From assembly GCF_030123365.1 (NCBI RefSeq), contig NZ_CP126107.1, forward strand, positions 853,501-917,500: a stretch of 64,000 nucleotides of DNA. The letters run 5' to 3'. Under the pieces are notes generated by a model that worked only from the letters and a program-made list of their open reading frames with translations, had not been told where the DNA came from and did no database searches. Source of the stretch: Neobacillus sp. SuZ13 (GTDB taxonomy: Bacteria; Bacillota; Bacilli; Bacillales; Cytobacillaceae). Within the stretch, counting starts at the first letter, position 1; each line of letters opens with the position of its first letter. Below are positions 51,901 through 60,158 of this stretch, one piece after another. The translations under genes were made by a program, and so were the position numbers.

Positions 51901-54359
51901 GCTTGGGACGGCACGGGAAATGGTCGTTTCAGGCAAGTATTAACGGTGAGTGGAAGGAAGTTTGGGCTGCCGAAAACAAACCTCTTGAAAAAAATAAATG
52001 GTCGTATATTGTTGCCACCTTTGATAAGGCTGAACAAAAAATGAAGCTTTATTTAAATGGTGAATTGGTCGGGGAGACGGTCACACCAAAAGGGACTATC
52101 ACACCATCTTCAAATGATTTATTAATCGGAAAACATAACAGTGCTGCTTTGGTTAATGGAGCTTTCACTGCCAATATGTTTAATGGAATGATGGACGAAT
52201 TAAAAATGCATAACCTTTCGCTATCAGGGGAAAAAATTAAAGAAAATTATGATTCGTATTTAAGTAGTTTTGAGAATCATAAACTTCCAATACCTGATTT
52301 GGCACCAGATCGGAGCAGATATGATGGCGACCGGTACCGGCCGCAATATCATTTTATTGCACCAGAGCATTGGATGAACGAGCCTCATGCACCGATCTAC
52401 TATAATGGGAAATATCATCTATTCTATCAAAATAATCCCCAAGGCCCATATTGGCATCAAATTCATTGGGGGCATTCTGTAAGTGAGGATATGGTTCATT
52501 GGAAGGATGAACCGATAGCTCTTGCACCTGATAGGAACTCCGTTGCGCCTGATGGTGTTTGGTCAGGCGGATCAACTGTTGATGCTAATGGGAATCCGGT
52601 GTTATTTTTTACAGCCGGGGATGATAAAAAGGTTCCAAATCAAATGACCGGTCTTGCAACGAGTAAAGATCCCGGGGACCCGGATTTGAAAGAATGGTCC
52701 ATGTATGAGAAGCCAGTTACGGTTCAAGCGCCCAACCTGCCGGCAAAAGAAGGGGAGGTATGGTATGGGCAATTCCGTGATCCATATGTTTGGAAAGATG
52801 GAGATACATGGTACCAGCTCGTTGGTTCCGGTATTAAAGGTGCAGGGGGAACGGCACTTCTTTATACCTCCAAGAACCTGAAAGATTGGGAATACAAAAA
52901 GCCACTGATTGTCGGCAATTATAAGCAAAACCCGAAAACAGGCCAGGTTTGGGAGTTGCCAGTGTTCTTGCCATTAGGTAAAGATGCAAAAGGCGTTGAA
53001 AAATATGTCTTCTTTTTCAACCCATGGTTTGATGGGTACAGTCCACACAATGTCAAATATGTTTGGTATTGGATTGGAACATGGGATAAAGAAAAATTAG
53101 AGTTTGTTCCTGACCACGAGGAACCGAAACAATTTGATTATGGTGAACACTTTACAGGACCAAGCGGAATGGTTGACGAAAAGGGGCGTTCGATTCTCTT
53201 TAGTATTGCACAGGACCGCCGGACGGAGCAGCAGCATTACGATGCTGGCTGGGCTCATAATGCAGGGCTGCCGCTTGAGCTTTCATTAACTTCAGAAGGT
53301 GGATTAGGGATTAAACCAATTTCCGAATTAGATTCCTTAAGGAAAAAGGAACTTGTTTCAATCAAGAATGAAAATACAGATAAAGCCAATGAATTATTAA
53401 CAAATGTTAAAGGTGATCTGTTGGAAATTCAACTGGAAATCAATCCAGCCTCTGCAAAACAAGTGGGGCTAAAAGCTAGAAAGTCAGCAAATGGCGAGGA
53501 AGAAACATTACTATTCTATGATGTTGAAAAACAATCACTAAACATTGATCGAAACAAATCCAGTCTGGATCCGGATATCCAAAAAGGAATACAGGGTGGA
53601 GAGCTTAAGATTGGGAAAGAAAATCTCAAGCTTCATATTTATCTGGACCGGTCAATGATTGAGGCTTATGCAAATGGTGAAAAAAGCATCACATCACGTG
53701 TATATCCAACCCTTTCCGATGCACTGGGCCTTGAGTTATGGAGTAGTGGCGGAAAGGCGAAAGTGGTATCGATGAAGGTATGGGAAATGGGTTCCGCATA
53801 CGGGGAAACGGTTCCTGCCTATTGGCCTGAATCGAATGGCGGCGGAGATCCTATTTCAGAAAGTACAGAATTGCCAAACCATGATTTCCAAACCGGCGAT
53901 TTAACCGGATGGACTGTTGTAGAAGGGAAAGCTTTTAGCAATGAACACGTTTCCAAGGCAAACGATTGGGGATGGGGCGGACCGTTTAACCAAGCCTCAG
54001 ACCGAATCGACCCGGAACGACACCATTTATGGGGTTTTAATGGAGAAAAAGGCGGGGATTCATTGACAGGAGTGTTAAAATCGGAGAACTTTGTGTTAGG
54101 TGGAAACGGAAAAATCGATTTCCTAATTGGCGGCGGAGCTAATATCGACAGACTTTATCTAGCACTGGTAAGAGCTTCAGACGGCAAAGAGTTAATGAAG
54201 GAAACAGGTGGTAACTGGGAAGCCTATCGAAGAGTTAACTGGGATGCTTCGGATTATATTGGCGAAGAGTTATACATCAAAGTTGTAGACTATGAAACTG
54301 GCGGATGGGGACATATTAATATTGATGATGTAAATGTACCTGTGGCCATAAAAAGGTAA
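48993..54359 (+). CDS. Giant secreted fructanase with two GH32 modules
   Basis: 1788 residues. Order: signal peptide (1-30), GH32 module 1 (about 48-535; D63 in WMNDPNG, D187 in FRDP, E238 in WECP), beta-sandwich repeats R1 (546-694) and R2 (706-856), a LamG/concanavalin-like domain (860-1095), GH32 module 2 (about 1118-1600; E1130 in WMNEPHA, D1263 in FRDP, E1321 in WELP) and repeat R3 (1629-1785). The three repeats share DLTGW-, GGPF, LWG, LIGGG, YVALVRASDGKEL and GHINVDDFHV and are probable fructan-binding domains (CBM66-like function inferred). Module 1 is levanase/inulinase-like. No cell-wall anchor is visible. TTG start at 48993, GGAGGGG 7 bases upstream; the longer reading has no signal-peptide logic. 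Confidence 0.9.
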   Translation: MKQRLKNQGILVVVIFSLIISMFMPSVSSKAETGETSISSVDGENEPYRSKFHFSPEKNWMNDPNGMVYYDGEYHVFYQHNPTESKWGPMYWGHAVSKDLVNWEYLPIGLYPDEKGFIWSGSAVVDWNNTTGFGKDSIPPMVAVFTQEKGGHQVQSLAYSNDKGRTWTKYDGNPIIPMPEGIDVFRDPKVFWHDETKKWIMVISAGDRVYFYNSPDLKSWTKVSEFGNNDGSHKGTWECPDLFALPVNGDPTKKKWVLAVSISEGAPAGGSGMQYFIGDFDGKTFTNANEPSKVLWADYGADFYAAVSWSDVPDGRRLWLGWMNNWKYGQDIPTSSFRGTMSIPRELALSTVEGEGIRLIQKPAGEFESLRGNPQDIENKVITPGENLLSKLTGDAFEITAEFELNSTTATEFGLKVRKGESGETKIGYDIGSKKIFVDRSNAGESGFSSQFAAKHEAPLAAINQTVKLHLIVDRASVEVFGNDGQAVITDQIFPDPKNQSLELYTTGGEVQLKSLMVYDLNQASFVSNIDKIAVDGGSLQNEIENPDFETGNLSGWTETGSAFDHPVSNVTNFWGGPFQQQGTYHVWGFAGAANDANADFRTGVMKSTVFKLGGNGMIDFLVGGGQDINKLYVALVRASDGKELFKATGSNTEAYRRVSWDASEYIGEALYMKVVDYHSGGFGHINVDDFHVFNNDPVMTDDIQNPDFETGDLTGWTVVEGDAFSNRDVTDDKDWGWGGPFNHHNQYHLWGAKDGGDGQTGILKSANFTLAGNGEINFLIGGGNDIDKLYVALVRASDDKELIKATNTNWKESEAYTRVKWDAANNLGEKVYIKVVDHATGGWGHINVDDFHVKNTGIIANWPLDEGSGTKTKDIVRGMADPISYVFTKALYKPSTDPLWRDGIRNKALLFDGYSTWITRSSDQVIKPTDALTIEAWVAPRSYEWGDLGQLSAIVNQHNKTASEGYILGLGRHGKWSFQASINGEWKEVWAAENKPLEKNKWSYIVATFDKAEQKMKLYLNGELVGETVTPKGTITPSSNDLLIGKHNSAALVNGAFTANMFNGMMDELKMHNLSLSGEKIKENYDSYLSSFENHKLPIPDLAPDRSRYDGDRYRPQYHFIAPEHWMNEPHAPIYYNGKYHLFYQNNPQGPYWHQIHWGHSVSEDMVHWKDEPIALAPDRNSVAPDGVWSGGSTVDANGNPVLFFTAGDDKKVPNQMTGLATSKDPGDPDLKEWSMYEKPVTVQAPNLPAKEGEVWYGQFRDPYVWKDGDTWYQLVGSGIKGAGGTALLYTSKNLKDWEYKKPLIVGNYKQNPKTGQVWELPVFLPLGKDAKGVEKYVFFFNPWFDGYSPHNVKYVWYWIGTWDKEKLEFVPDHEEPKQFDYGEHFTGPSGMVDEKGRSILFSIAQDRRTEQQHYDAGWAHNAGLPLELSLTSEGGLGIKPISELDSLRKKELVSIKNENTDKANELLTNVKGDLLEIQLEINPASAKQVGLKARKSANGEEETLLFYDVEKQSLNIDRNKSSLDPDIQKGIQGGELKIGKENLKLHIYLDRSMIEAYANGEKSITSRVYPTLSDALGLELWSSGGKAKVVSMKVWEMGSAYGETVPAYWPESNGGGDPISESTELPNHDFQTGDLTGWTVVEGKAFSNEHVSKANDWGWGGPFNQASDRIDPERHHLWGFNGEKGGDSLTGVLKSENFVLGGNGKIDFLIGGGANIDRLYLALVRASDGKELMKETGGNWEAYRRVNWDASDYIGEELYIKVVDYETGGWGHINIDDVNVPVAIKR

Positions 54360-54368
54360 AATCTTACC

Positions 54369-54397
54369 TTGATAGATAGAATCAAATAACCTAGAAT
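54369..54397 (+). promoter_or_regulatory. Promoter of the LamG-GH32 gene
   Basis: -35 TTGATA (54369-54374), 17-base spacer, -10 TAGAAT (54392-54397), about 25 bases upstream of RAT site 2. Confidence 0.65.
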
Positions 54398-54421
54398 AAT
54401 CATGTGAAATTCAATATTGCA

Positions 54422-54450
54422 GGATTGTGACTGGTTAGAAGGCAAGACCT
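54422..54450 (+). promoter_or_regulatory. RAT site 2
   Basis: GGATTGTGACTGG at the 5' end and AGGCAAGACCT at the 3' end, closely matching the RAT of the B. subtilis sacB leader. The 3' end overlaps the terminator's left arm. Confidence 0.88.
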
Positions 54451-54514
54451 AAAATGAGTGAAGGACAGAAGATACCTTTGTGTATATGTCCTTACCCATT
54501 TTAGGTCTTTTTTT
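54446..54514 (+). terminator. Conditional terminator upstream of LamG-GH32 gene
   Basis: GACCTAAAATG...AAGGAC (54446-54466) pairs with GTCCTT...CATTTTAGGTC (54488-54507), then seven Ts. Mutually exclusive with RAT 2. Confidence 0.9.
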
Positions 54515-54559
54515 GTTATTAAGGTTGAATACACTGTACCTAGATAAGGAGTTTTTAAG

Positions 54560-56956
54560 ATGAAAAAGAAGAGGATTATATGGATGCGGCTGCTTGTTTT
54601 AGCAGTATGCTTCCTGACGATTACAGGAGCTTTAATCAAAAAACAGGTGAACACCAGATTAGAAACAACCAATATCAATCAAAAGAAGGATCAACCTTTA
54701 GACCTGGTGCTTAGTAATCGTGCTCTCCATCAGTGGGGATTTGATGAAGGGGATGGTAACGTCACTCGTGATCTTGCTCAATCTGTGTCGTCTGTTATTC
54801 ATTATGCGTTAACAACAGATCCGGAATGGAAAACCGGCATTAGCGGTAAAGCATTATTATTTGATGGATATTCCAATTGGCTGGAAATTCCTTCGGGAAA
54901 GGTTCATAACCCAGCTGGGTCTTTTTCCATTGAAGCATGGGTTGCCCCGAGAGCCTATGAATGGGGCGACAATGGACAGCCCTCCGTGATTATCAATCAA
55001 CAGGATAAAGGAAATAAACAGGGATTTATGCTCGGAATGGGACGGCATGGATATATCACGTTTCAGCTTGCTTTAAATGGGGAATGGCAGGAAATTTGGT
55101 CACCCGAAGGGAAAATTTTGCCGAAGGATCAGTGGTCTTACGTGGTTGCCCAATTTGATAAAGAAACAAATAAAATCTCACTCTATATAAACGGTGAACA
55201 CATTCAAGAAAAGGATGTGCCTGCTAATAGTGAGTTTACACCGGCCACTCATCTGCCGCTGCTTGTTGGAAAACATAATCAGGCAGCCGCTGTGTCCGAT
55301 ATATTCCAGTCTAATATGTTTAATGGATTAATGGACAATGTTTCCCTATACAGTAAAACATTTAGTCATGAATCGATTAAACGGCACTATGAAAAAGTCC
55401 TTAACAGCTGGAACCATAAACTGCCGATACCGGATACGTCATTCGATCGGACGGTTTATAAAGGAGACCGCTACCGCCCGAATTATCATTTTACTGCTCC
55501 CCAGCATTGGATGAATGAACCGCATGCACCAATTTATTATAACGGGAAATATCATTTATTTTATCAGTTTAATCCGGCTGGTCCTTTCTGGCATCAGATT
55601 CATTGGGGACATGCCACAAGTACAGACATGATTCATTGGGAAGATCGCCCCATTGCGTTAAGTCCAACAGAGGGAACGGCAGCCAGGGATGGAGTGTGGT
55701 CCGGTAGTGCAACCTATGACAAAAATGGGGTGCCAGTGCTATTTTTCACAGCGGGGAACGACGAAATGAATCCGAATCAAATGACAGGTATGGCACGGCC
55801 AGAAGATGCAACTGATGTCAACTTAAATCATTGGAACATGAATCCAGCCCCTGTAACCGTACAAGCTGAAAATATCGAAACACCAAAAGGAAAGGTGATC
55901 TTTGGCCAATTTCGTGATCCATATGTATGGAAAGAGGGAGACAAATGGTACCAGCTTGTCGGCTCGGGGATAAACGAGGCAGGCGGGACCGCTTTACTCT
56001 ATACCTCAGAAGACCTTGAACACTGGAAGTATGAAAAACCATTGATGATTGGGGATAAAGTGAAATACCCGCGTACGGGAGATGTATGGGAATTGCCATC
56101 TTTAGTACCGATTAAAAACAAGGAGACGGGTGAACAAAAATATGTTTTCATGATTAGTCCTTATTTTATGTCCCCCAGCCCTGATGCTGCCCACAATACG
56201 TTTTATTGGATTGGGACATGGGACCCAGGAAGGCTGGAATTTATTCCTGACCACGAGGAGCCTAAACTGTTTGATTATGGTGAACATTTTACCGGAGCAC
56301 AAGGTTTTATAGATGGGCAAGGCCGCACCATTGTAACAAGCATTTTGCAAGACAGACGTTCGGAAAGGGAAAAATACCAATCAGGGTGGGCACATGGGGC
56401 CGGCCTGCCTCTTGAAATCTATTTAAATGATGAGCATGATCTTGGAATCCGTCCGATTGAAGAGGTTCAGTCACTTCGAAGCAAAGAACTGATATCCGTT
56501 GAAAATGTATCAATGGCGGAAGCCAATAAACAGCTTCGAAAAATCCAAAGCAATCAATTTGAAATCGAGTTGGAAATCGATGTTTCCAATACGAAAGCTA
56601 CCGGGTTAAAACTATTAAAAGCCCCAAATGAACAGGAAGAAACGACTGTTTTTTATGATAAGGAACGGAAAACCATTCAGCTTGACCGTCAGCGGTCAAG
56701 TATAAATCCTGATATTGAAAAGGGGATTCAAGGAGGGGCACTAAACCTTCCAGACCATATCTTAAGGGCACACCTATTTGTTGATAAATCGATTGTGGAA
56801 GCATACTTCAATAATGAAAAAAGCATTTCTTCCCGTGTTTTTCCATCCTTGGACCAATCAAAAGGACTTGAAGTATTTGGAGTGGATGGAGAGCCGTTTG
56901 TCCGCTCGATGAAGGCATGGAGTATGAATACGGCACTCGAAGGAGAGAAAGATTAG
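54560..56956 (+). CDS. Exported LamG-GH32 enzyme of the NEPHA type
   Basis: 798 residues. N-terminal hydrophobic helix (IIWMRLLVLAVCFLTITGALI) serving as signal peptide or anchor, a LamG/concanavalin-like domain (about 57-285) and a GH32 module (about 295-798). The catalytic positions read E320 in WMNEPHA, D453 in FRDP and E511 in WELP. It is a clear paralogue of the second half (860-1600) of the 1788-residue protein. Its control differs: it sits behind RAT 2 rather than being a simple extension of the upstream operon. Likely to act on extracellular fructan; whether it hydrolyses or transfers fructosyl groups is open. Confidence 0.88.
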   Translation: MKKKRIIWMRLLVLAVCFLTITGALIKKQVNTRLETTNINQKKDQPLDLVLSNRALHQWGFDEGDGNVTRDLAQSVSSVIHYALTTDPEWKTGISGKALLFDGYSNWLEIPSGKVHNPAGSFSIEAWVAPRAYEWGDNGQPSVIINQQDKGNKQGFMLGMGRHGYITFQLALNGEWQEIWSPEGKILPKDQWSYVVAQFDKETNKISLYINGEHIQEKDVPANSEFTPATHLPLLVGKHNQAAAVSDIFQSNMFNGLMDNVSLYSKTFSHESIKRHYEKVLNSWNHKLPIPDTSFDRTVYKGDRYRPNYHFTAPQHWMNEPHAPIYYNGKYHLFYQFNPAGPFWHQIHWGHATSTDMIHWEDRPIALSPTEGTAARDGVWSGSATYDKNGVPVLFFTAGNDEMNPNQMTGMARPEDATDVNLNHWNMNPAPVTVQAENIETPKGKVIFGQFRDPYVWKEGDKWYQLVGSGINEAGGTALLYTSEDLEHWKYEKPLMIGDKVKYPRTGDVWELPSLVPIKNKETGEQKYVFMISPYFMSPSPDAAHNTFYWIGTWDPGRLEFIPDHEEPKLFDYGEHFTGAQGFIDGQGRTIVTSILQDRRSEREKYQSGWAHGAGLPLEIYLNDEHDLGIRPIEEVQSLRSKELISVENVSMAEANKQLRKIQSNQFEIELEIDVSNTKATGLKLLKAPNEQEETTVFYDKERKTIQLDRQRSSINPDIEKGIQGGALNLPDHILRAHLFVDKSIVEAYFNNEKSISSRVFPSLDQSKGLEVFGVDGEPFVRSMKAWSMNTALEGEKD

Positions 56957-57049
56957 CCCTGCTGTATTACTTGTTCTAATGAGTTTTGAATCAGCACATA
57001 TGAAAATATAACTAGTAAATCCAGATGGAATTAAGAGTAAATTATCCTA
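56957..57049. other. Short intergenic stretch
   Basis: No feature seen between the LamG-GH32 stop and the promoter of the first GH68 gene; no terminator could be recognised here. Confidence 0.4.
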
Positions 57050-57078
57050 TTGTAGGAAATTGTCGAACAGAATATAAT
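57050..57078 (+). promoter_or_regulatory. Promoter of the GH68 cluster
   Basis: -35 TTGTAG (57050-57055), 17-base spacer, -10 TATAAT (57073-57078), about 25 bases before RAT site 3. Confidence 0.65.
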
Positions 57079-57102
57079 GTTCCCTGTAAACAAAATTATG
57101 CG

Positions 57103-57132
57103 GGATTGTGACTGGTAAAGCAGGCAAGACCT
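57103..57132 (+). promoter_or_regulatory. RAT site 3
   Basis: GGATTGTGACTGG then AAAGCAGGCAAGACCT: nearly the B. subtilis sacB leader sequence, and also similar to RAT 2. Overlaps the following terminator. Confidence 0.92.
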
Positions 57133-57200
57133 AAAGTGTATGAAGGGCGAAGTGTACCTTTTTTGGTAGACATCTCCTTGTACATTTTAGGTCTTTTTTT
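57128..57200 (+). terminator. Conditional terminator of the GH68 cluster
   Basis: GACCTAAAGTGTA..GAAGG pairs with CCTTGTACATTTTAGGTC (57176-57193), then seven Ts. The internal GAAGGGCGAAGTGTAC also resembles the sacB leader. Read-through would need a bound antiterminator. Confidence 0.92.
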
Positions 57201-57290
57201 GTTCTCTTAAAGAAGATTTTAACTAGATTGACAAGTCGAAAAATTCTTAAAAGGCACAGTTAACCGCGGAAAATGGAGGAATATGGGGAA

Positions 57291-58622
57291 ATGGAAAGAA
57301 AAAATCGAAAAAAATCGAAATTAAAAAAACTGGTATTGACAGCCGTTGTTGCTGCCAATTGCCTGGCGGTAACACCTGCATTTGCAGCGGAATTAAGTTC
57401 AGACTACACATCGATCTGGTCTCGTCAGCAAGCAGAAAAAGTAAGTCCTACTGATAAAACAACAGCGCCGAAAATTGATCTTGATTTTGATCTAGTAGCA
57501 CCGGATCAATGGGTATGGGATACATGGCCGCTGCAAAACAGAGACGGTTCAATGGCGATTGTAAATGGCTACCGAGTGGCTTTTGCATTAGTCGCGCCGC
57601 GTTCATTAGGATGGGGTGAACGCCATACGGAAGCAAGAATTGGCATGTTCTACTCAAAAAACGGCAAGGATTGGACATATGCAGGAATCCCTTACGACTA
57701 TAATAAAGCCCTTGGTCATATGCAATGGGCTGGTACAGCGATGCTTGATGACAATGGAAAAGTGCATTTATTCTATACAGCAACGGGTGAAAAGGATAAT
57801 TGGGATAATAATGGATGGGATAAAAGAGCCGTACAGCGGATTGCCAAAACAACCTTTGATATTCATACCGATAAAAACGGAGTTCATCTGACCAATGAAG
57901 GAAAACATCAAGTTATTCTAGAAGCAGATGGAAAATATTACGAAACTCTTGCACAAGCAAATAGTCCAATCATTACGGCATTCCGTGATCCATTCTTCTT
58001 CCAGGATCCGAATACAGGCAAAGAATATATTATCTTTGAAGGACAAGCTGGAAGCGATAGGGACTTTCTCAAACCGGAAAATATCGGTGATGAAGAATAC
58101 CGTAAAACCCATTCCGTTCCTCAAGGTGCCGAATTGTATAACGGTAATATCGGGATTGCCGAAGTACTTGATAAGGACGTAACCAAATTGAAGCTTCTCC
58201 CTCCTTTGCTTGAGTCGGTTGGAACCAATCATCAGATGGAACGTCCGCACGTTGTCGTAAATGGAGACGATTATTATCTATTTACAATCAGCCATACATT
58301 TACGTATGCTCCTGGCTTGACTGGTCCTGATGGTGTCTATGGATTTGTTGGCAAAGGACTGTTCGGCGTCCATAAACCAATGAACGAAAGTGGCCTTGTT
58401 ATTGCGAATCCGAAGGAAAACCCTTATCAAGCTTATTCTTGGATGGTCCTTCCAGACCAACAGGTAATCAGTTTCATTAACGAGCCGAAGGATGAGAATG
58501 GAAATGTGAAATTTGGCGGTACATTCGCTCCTACTCTAAAATTGAAGCTGAATGGTGATAAATCTGAAGTTGTAAAAGAAGGTAAAGCCGGCGAAATAAA
58601 ACCATTCGGGGCAAATCGATAA
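57291..58622 (+). CDS. Secreted GH68 fructosyltransferase 1 (levansucrase type)
   Basis: 443 residues, signal peptide ending near AFA-AE (residue 32). Splits sucrose and polymerises fructose (or hydrolyses it) outside the cell. Catalytic triad by motif: D77 in WDTWPLQ, D233 in FRDP, E317 in MERP. Sequence blocks such as TISHTFTYAPGLTGPDGVYGFVG and NPYQAYSWMVLP are closer to the levansucrases of Gram-negative bacteria (Erwinia, Zymomonas) than to B. subtilis SacB. The ATG at 57291 has GGAGGA 10 bases upstream. Preceded by the sacB-like RAT/terminator. Confidence 0.92.
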   Translation: MERKNRKKSKLKKLVLTAVVAANCLAVTPAFAAELSSDYTSIWSRQQAEKVSPTDKTTAPKIDLDFDLVAPDQWVWDTWPLQNRDGSMAIVNGYRVAFALVAPRSLGWGERHTEARIGMFYSKNGKDWTYAGIPYDYNKALGHMQWAGTAMLDDNGKVHLFYTATGEKDNWDNNGWDKRAVQRIAKTTFDIHTDKNGVHLTNEGKHQVILEADGKYYETLAQANSPIITAFRDPFFFQDPNTGKEYIIFEGQAGSDRDFLKPENIGDEEYRKTHSVPQGAELYNGNIGIAEVLDKDVTKLKLLPPLLESVGTNHQMERPHVVVNGDDYYLFTISHTFTYAPGLTGPDGVYGFVGKGLFGVHKPMNESGLVIANPKENPYQAYSWMVLPDQQVISFINEPKDENGNVKFGGTFAPTLKLKLNGDKSEVVKEGKAGEIKPFGANR

Positions 58623-58648
58623 TAATAACTGGAAGAGGAGAAAGCAGG

Positions 58649-59989
58649 ATGACCATTATAAGTAAGAAAGCCGTATCTGCCATCGTGCTAGCAGCTAGTG
58701 TTGTTGCCTCAAGTTTTTCCGGACTTAATGTAAAAGCGGAAGAAGCGGGGCCAACGACAAATTGGACACGGGAACAGGTGTCAAAAATCAAACTGAATCA
58801 AGATAATACCTTGCCTTATACGGATATAAGCAAGCTGGATAAATTGGCACCAGGTTATCACATTTGGGACACATGGCCTCTGTTGGACCGCGATGGAAAT
58901 ATCGCTTCCGTAAAAGGCTGGAAAGTGATTTTTGCCCTATCTGCTCCAAGTAATGTGCTGCCTGGAAAGGTGCATGACATTGCAACCATCCGCTATTTTT
59001 ACTCGAAAAATGGCAAGGATTGGACCCTTGGGGGGACACTTTTTCCAGAAGGAGCATCATTGGGTTCTCGTGAATGGGCTGGATCTGCCATGATGGATAA
59101 TGGGAAAATTCACGCGTTCTATACAGCAACCGGGCATAGAGGTGAAGAGCGCTTGACATTTGAGCAACGCATTGCAGAGGCAACCGGAGATATAATTGCG
59201 GATAGCGATGGAGTTCATTTTGCAAATTGGGGTAAACACAAAATTATTTTAGAGCCGGATGGCAAATATTATCAGACAAAGGAACAAGCTCAGCAAGGTG
59301 AAGGCGGCGGCTACGCTTTCCGTGATCCGATGTGGTTTAAAGACCCGAAAACTGGAAAAGAATATATTTTATTTGAAGGAAATTCAGGCGGCACCGTGGG
59401 AAATCGCACATTTAAACAAGAGTTTGCCGGAAGTTCCGAATATACCAGCAAGAACCCTGTCCCAGCAGGAGCTGTTCATGCAAATGGGAACATTGGTATC
59501 GCCGAGGTAGTTGATGGTAATCCTTCCAATCTTAAAATGCTGCCGCCACTGTTGGAAGCAAATTATGTAAACGAAGAATTGGAACGACCGCATATTGTGG
59601 TAAAGGATAAAAAATATTATCTATTTACGGACAGCCATATCAATAAATATGCTGAGGGGCTGCAAGGACCTGAAGGGATGTACGGGTTTGTTTCCGATAC
59701 CTTGATTGGCGGGTATAAGCCGCTGAATGAAAGTGGTTTGGTTTTAGCTAATCCTCCGGGAAATCCGTACCAAGCGTATTCATGGCTTGTCCTTCCTAAT
59801 TTGAATGTCGTAGGTTTTGCTCATTTTGGCGATTTAGGCGACATGTCAATTGGTGATGTTGGGAATCAATCACCAGAATTCCAATTTAGCCATTTTGGAG
59901 GCACGTTGGCTCCTACGATACAGCTATCAATCAAAGGTGATGCAACAAAAATCGCAAAAGAGTTATCACCTGGCTGGATAAAACAATAA
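58649..59989 (+). CDS. Secreted GH68 fructosyltransferase 2
   Basis: 446 residues, signal peptide ending near VKA-EE (residue 30). Triad D74 in WDTWPLL, D226 in FRDP, E312 in LERP, all intact. Starts 26 bases after gene 1 with GAGGAG ahead, so it is in the same operon. Closer to gene 3 than to gene 1 (shared WTRE start, YKIKL-like and PNLNVVGFAHFGDLGD vs PNGTVTSFVNYVNVDGKD regions, NQSPEFQFSHFGG). Levan- versus inulin-type linkage and polymer versus oligomer output cannot be read from the sequence. Confidence 0.9.
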   Translation: MTIISKKAVSAIVLAASVVASSFSGLNVKAEEAGPTTNWTREQVSKIKLNQDNTLPYTDISKLDKLAPGYHIWDTWPLLDRDGNIASVKGWKVIFALSAPSNVLPGKVHDIATIRYFYSKNGKDWTLGGTLFPEGASLGSREWAGSAMMDNGKIHAFYTATGHRGEERLTFEQRIAEATGDIIADSDGVHFANWGKHKIILEPDGKYYQTKEQAQQGEGGGYAFRDPMWFKDPKTGKEYILFEGNSGGTVGNRTFKQEFAGSSEYTSKNPVPAGAVHANGNIGIAEVVDGNPSNLKMLPPLLEANYVNEELERPHIVVKDKKYYLFTDSHINKYAEGLQGPEGMYGFVSDTLIGGYKPLNESGLVLANPPGNPYQAYSWLVLPNLNVVGFAHFGDLGDMSIGDVGNQSPEFQFSHFGGTLAPTIQLSIKGDATKIAKELSPGWIKQ

Positions 59990-60032
59990 GGAAATGATTT
60001 GAACGGTTCCCGCGCTCCAATCGCTCGCTCAC

Positions 60033-60088
60033 TAAGAGACCGTATAAGCGCTTGTGGAACCGGTTCCTGAGCTCTTATCGGTCTCTTA
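60033..60088 (+). repeat. Inverted repeat between GH68 genes 2 and 3
   Basis: TAAGAGACCG (60033-60042) and its near-complement ending at 60088 enclose a palindrome GGAACCGGTTCC (60056-60067). Only AAAATTT follows, so it is a weak terminator or a processing hairpin within the cluster. Confidence 0.55.
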
Positions 60089-60158
60089 AAATTTATGGTT
60101 AATCAACAAAGTTTTTAACAAAGCCAAAAGTAAGAAGGTATTTGGGGGAACACTTTTC

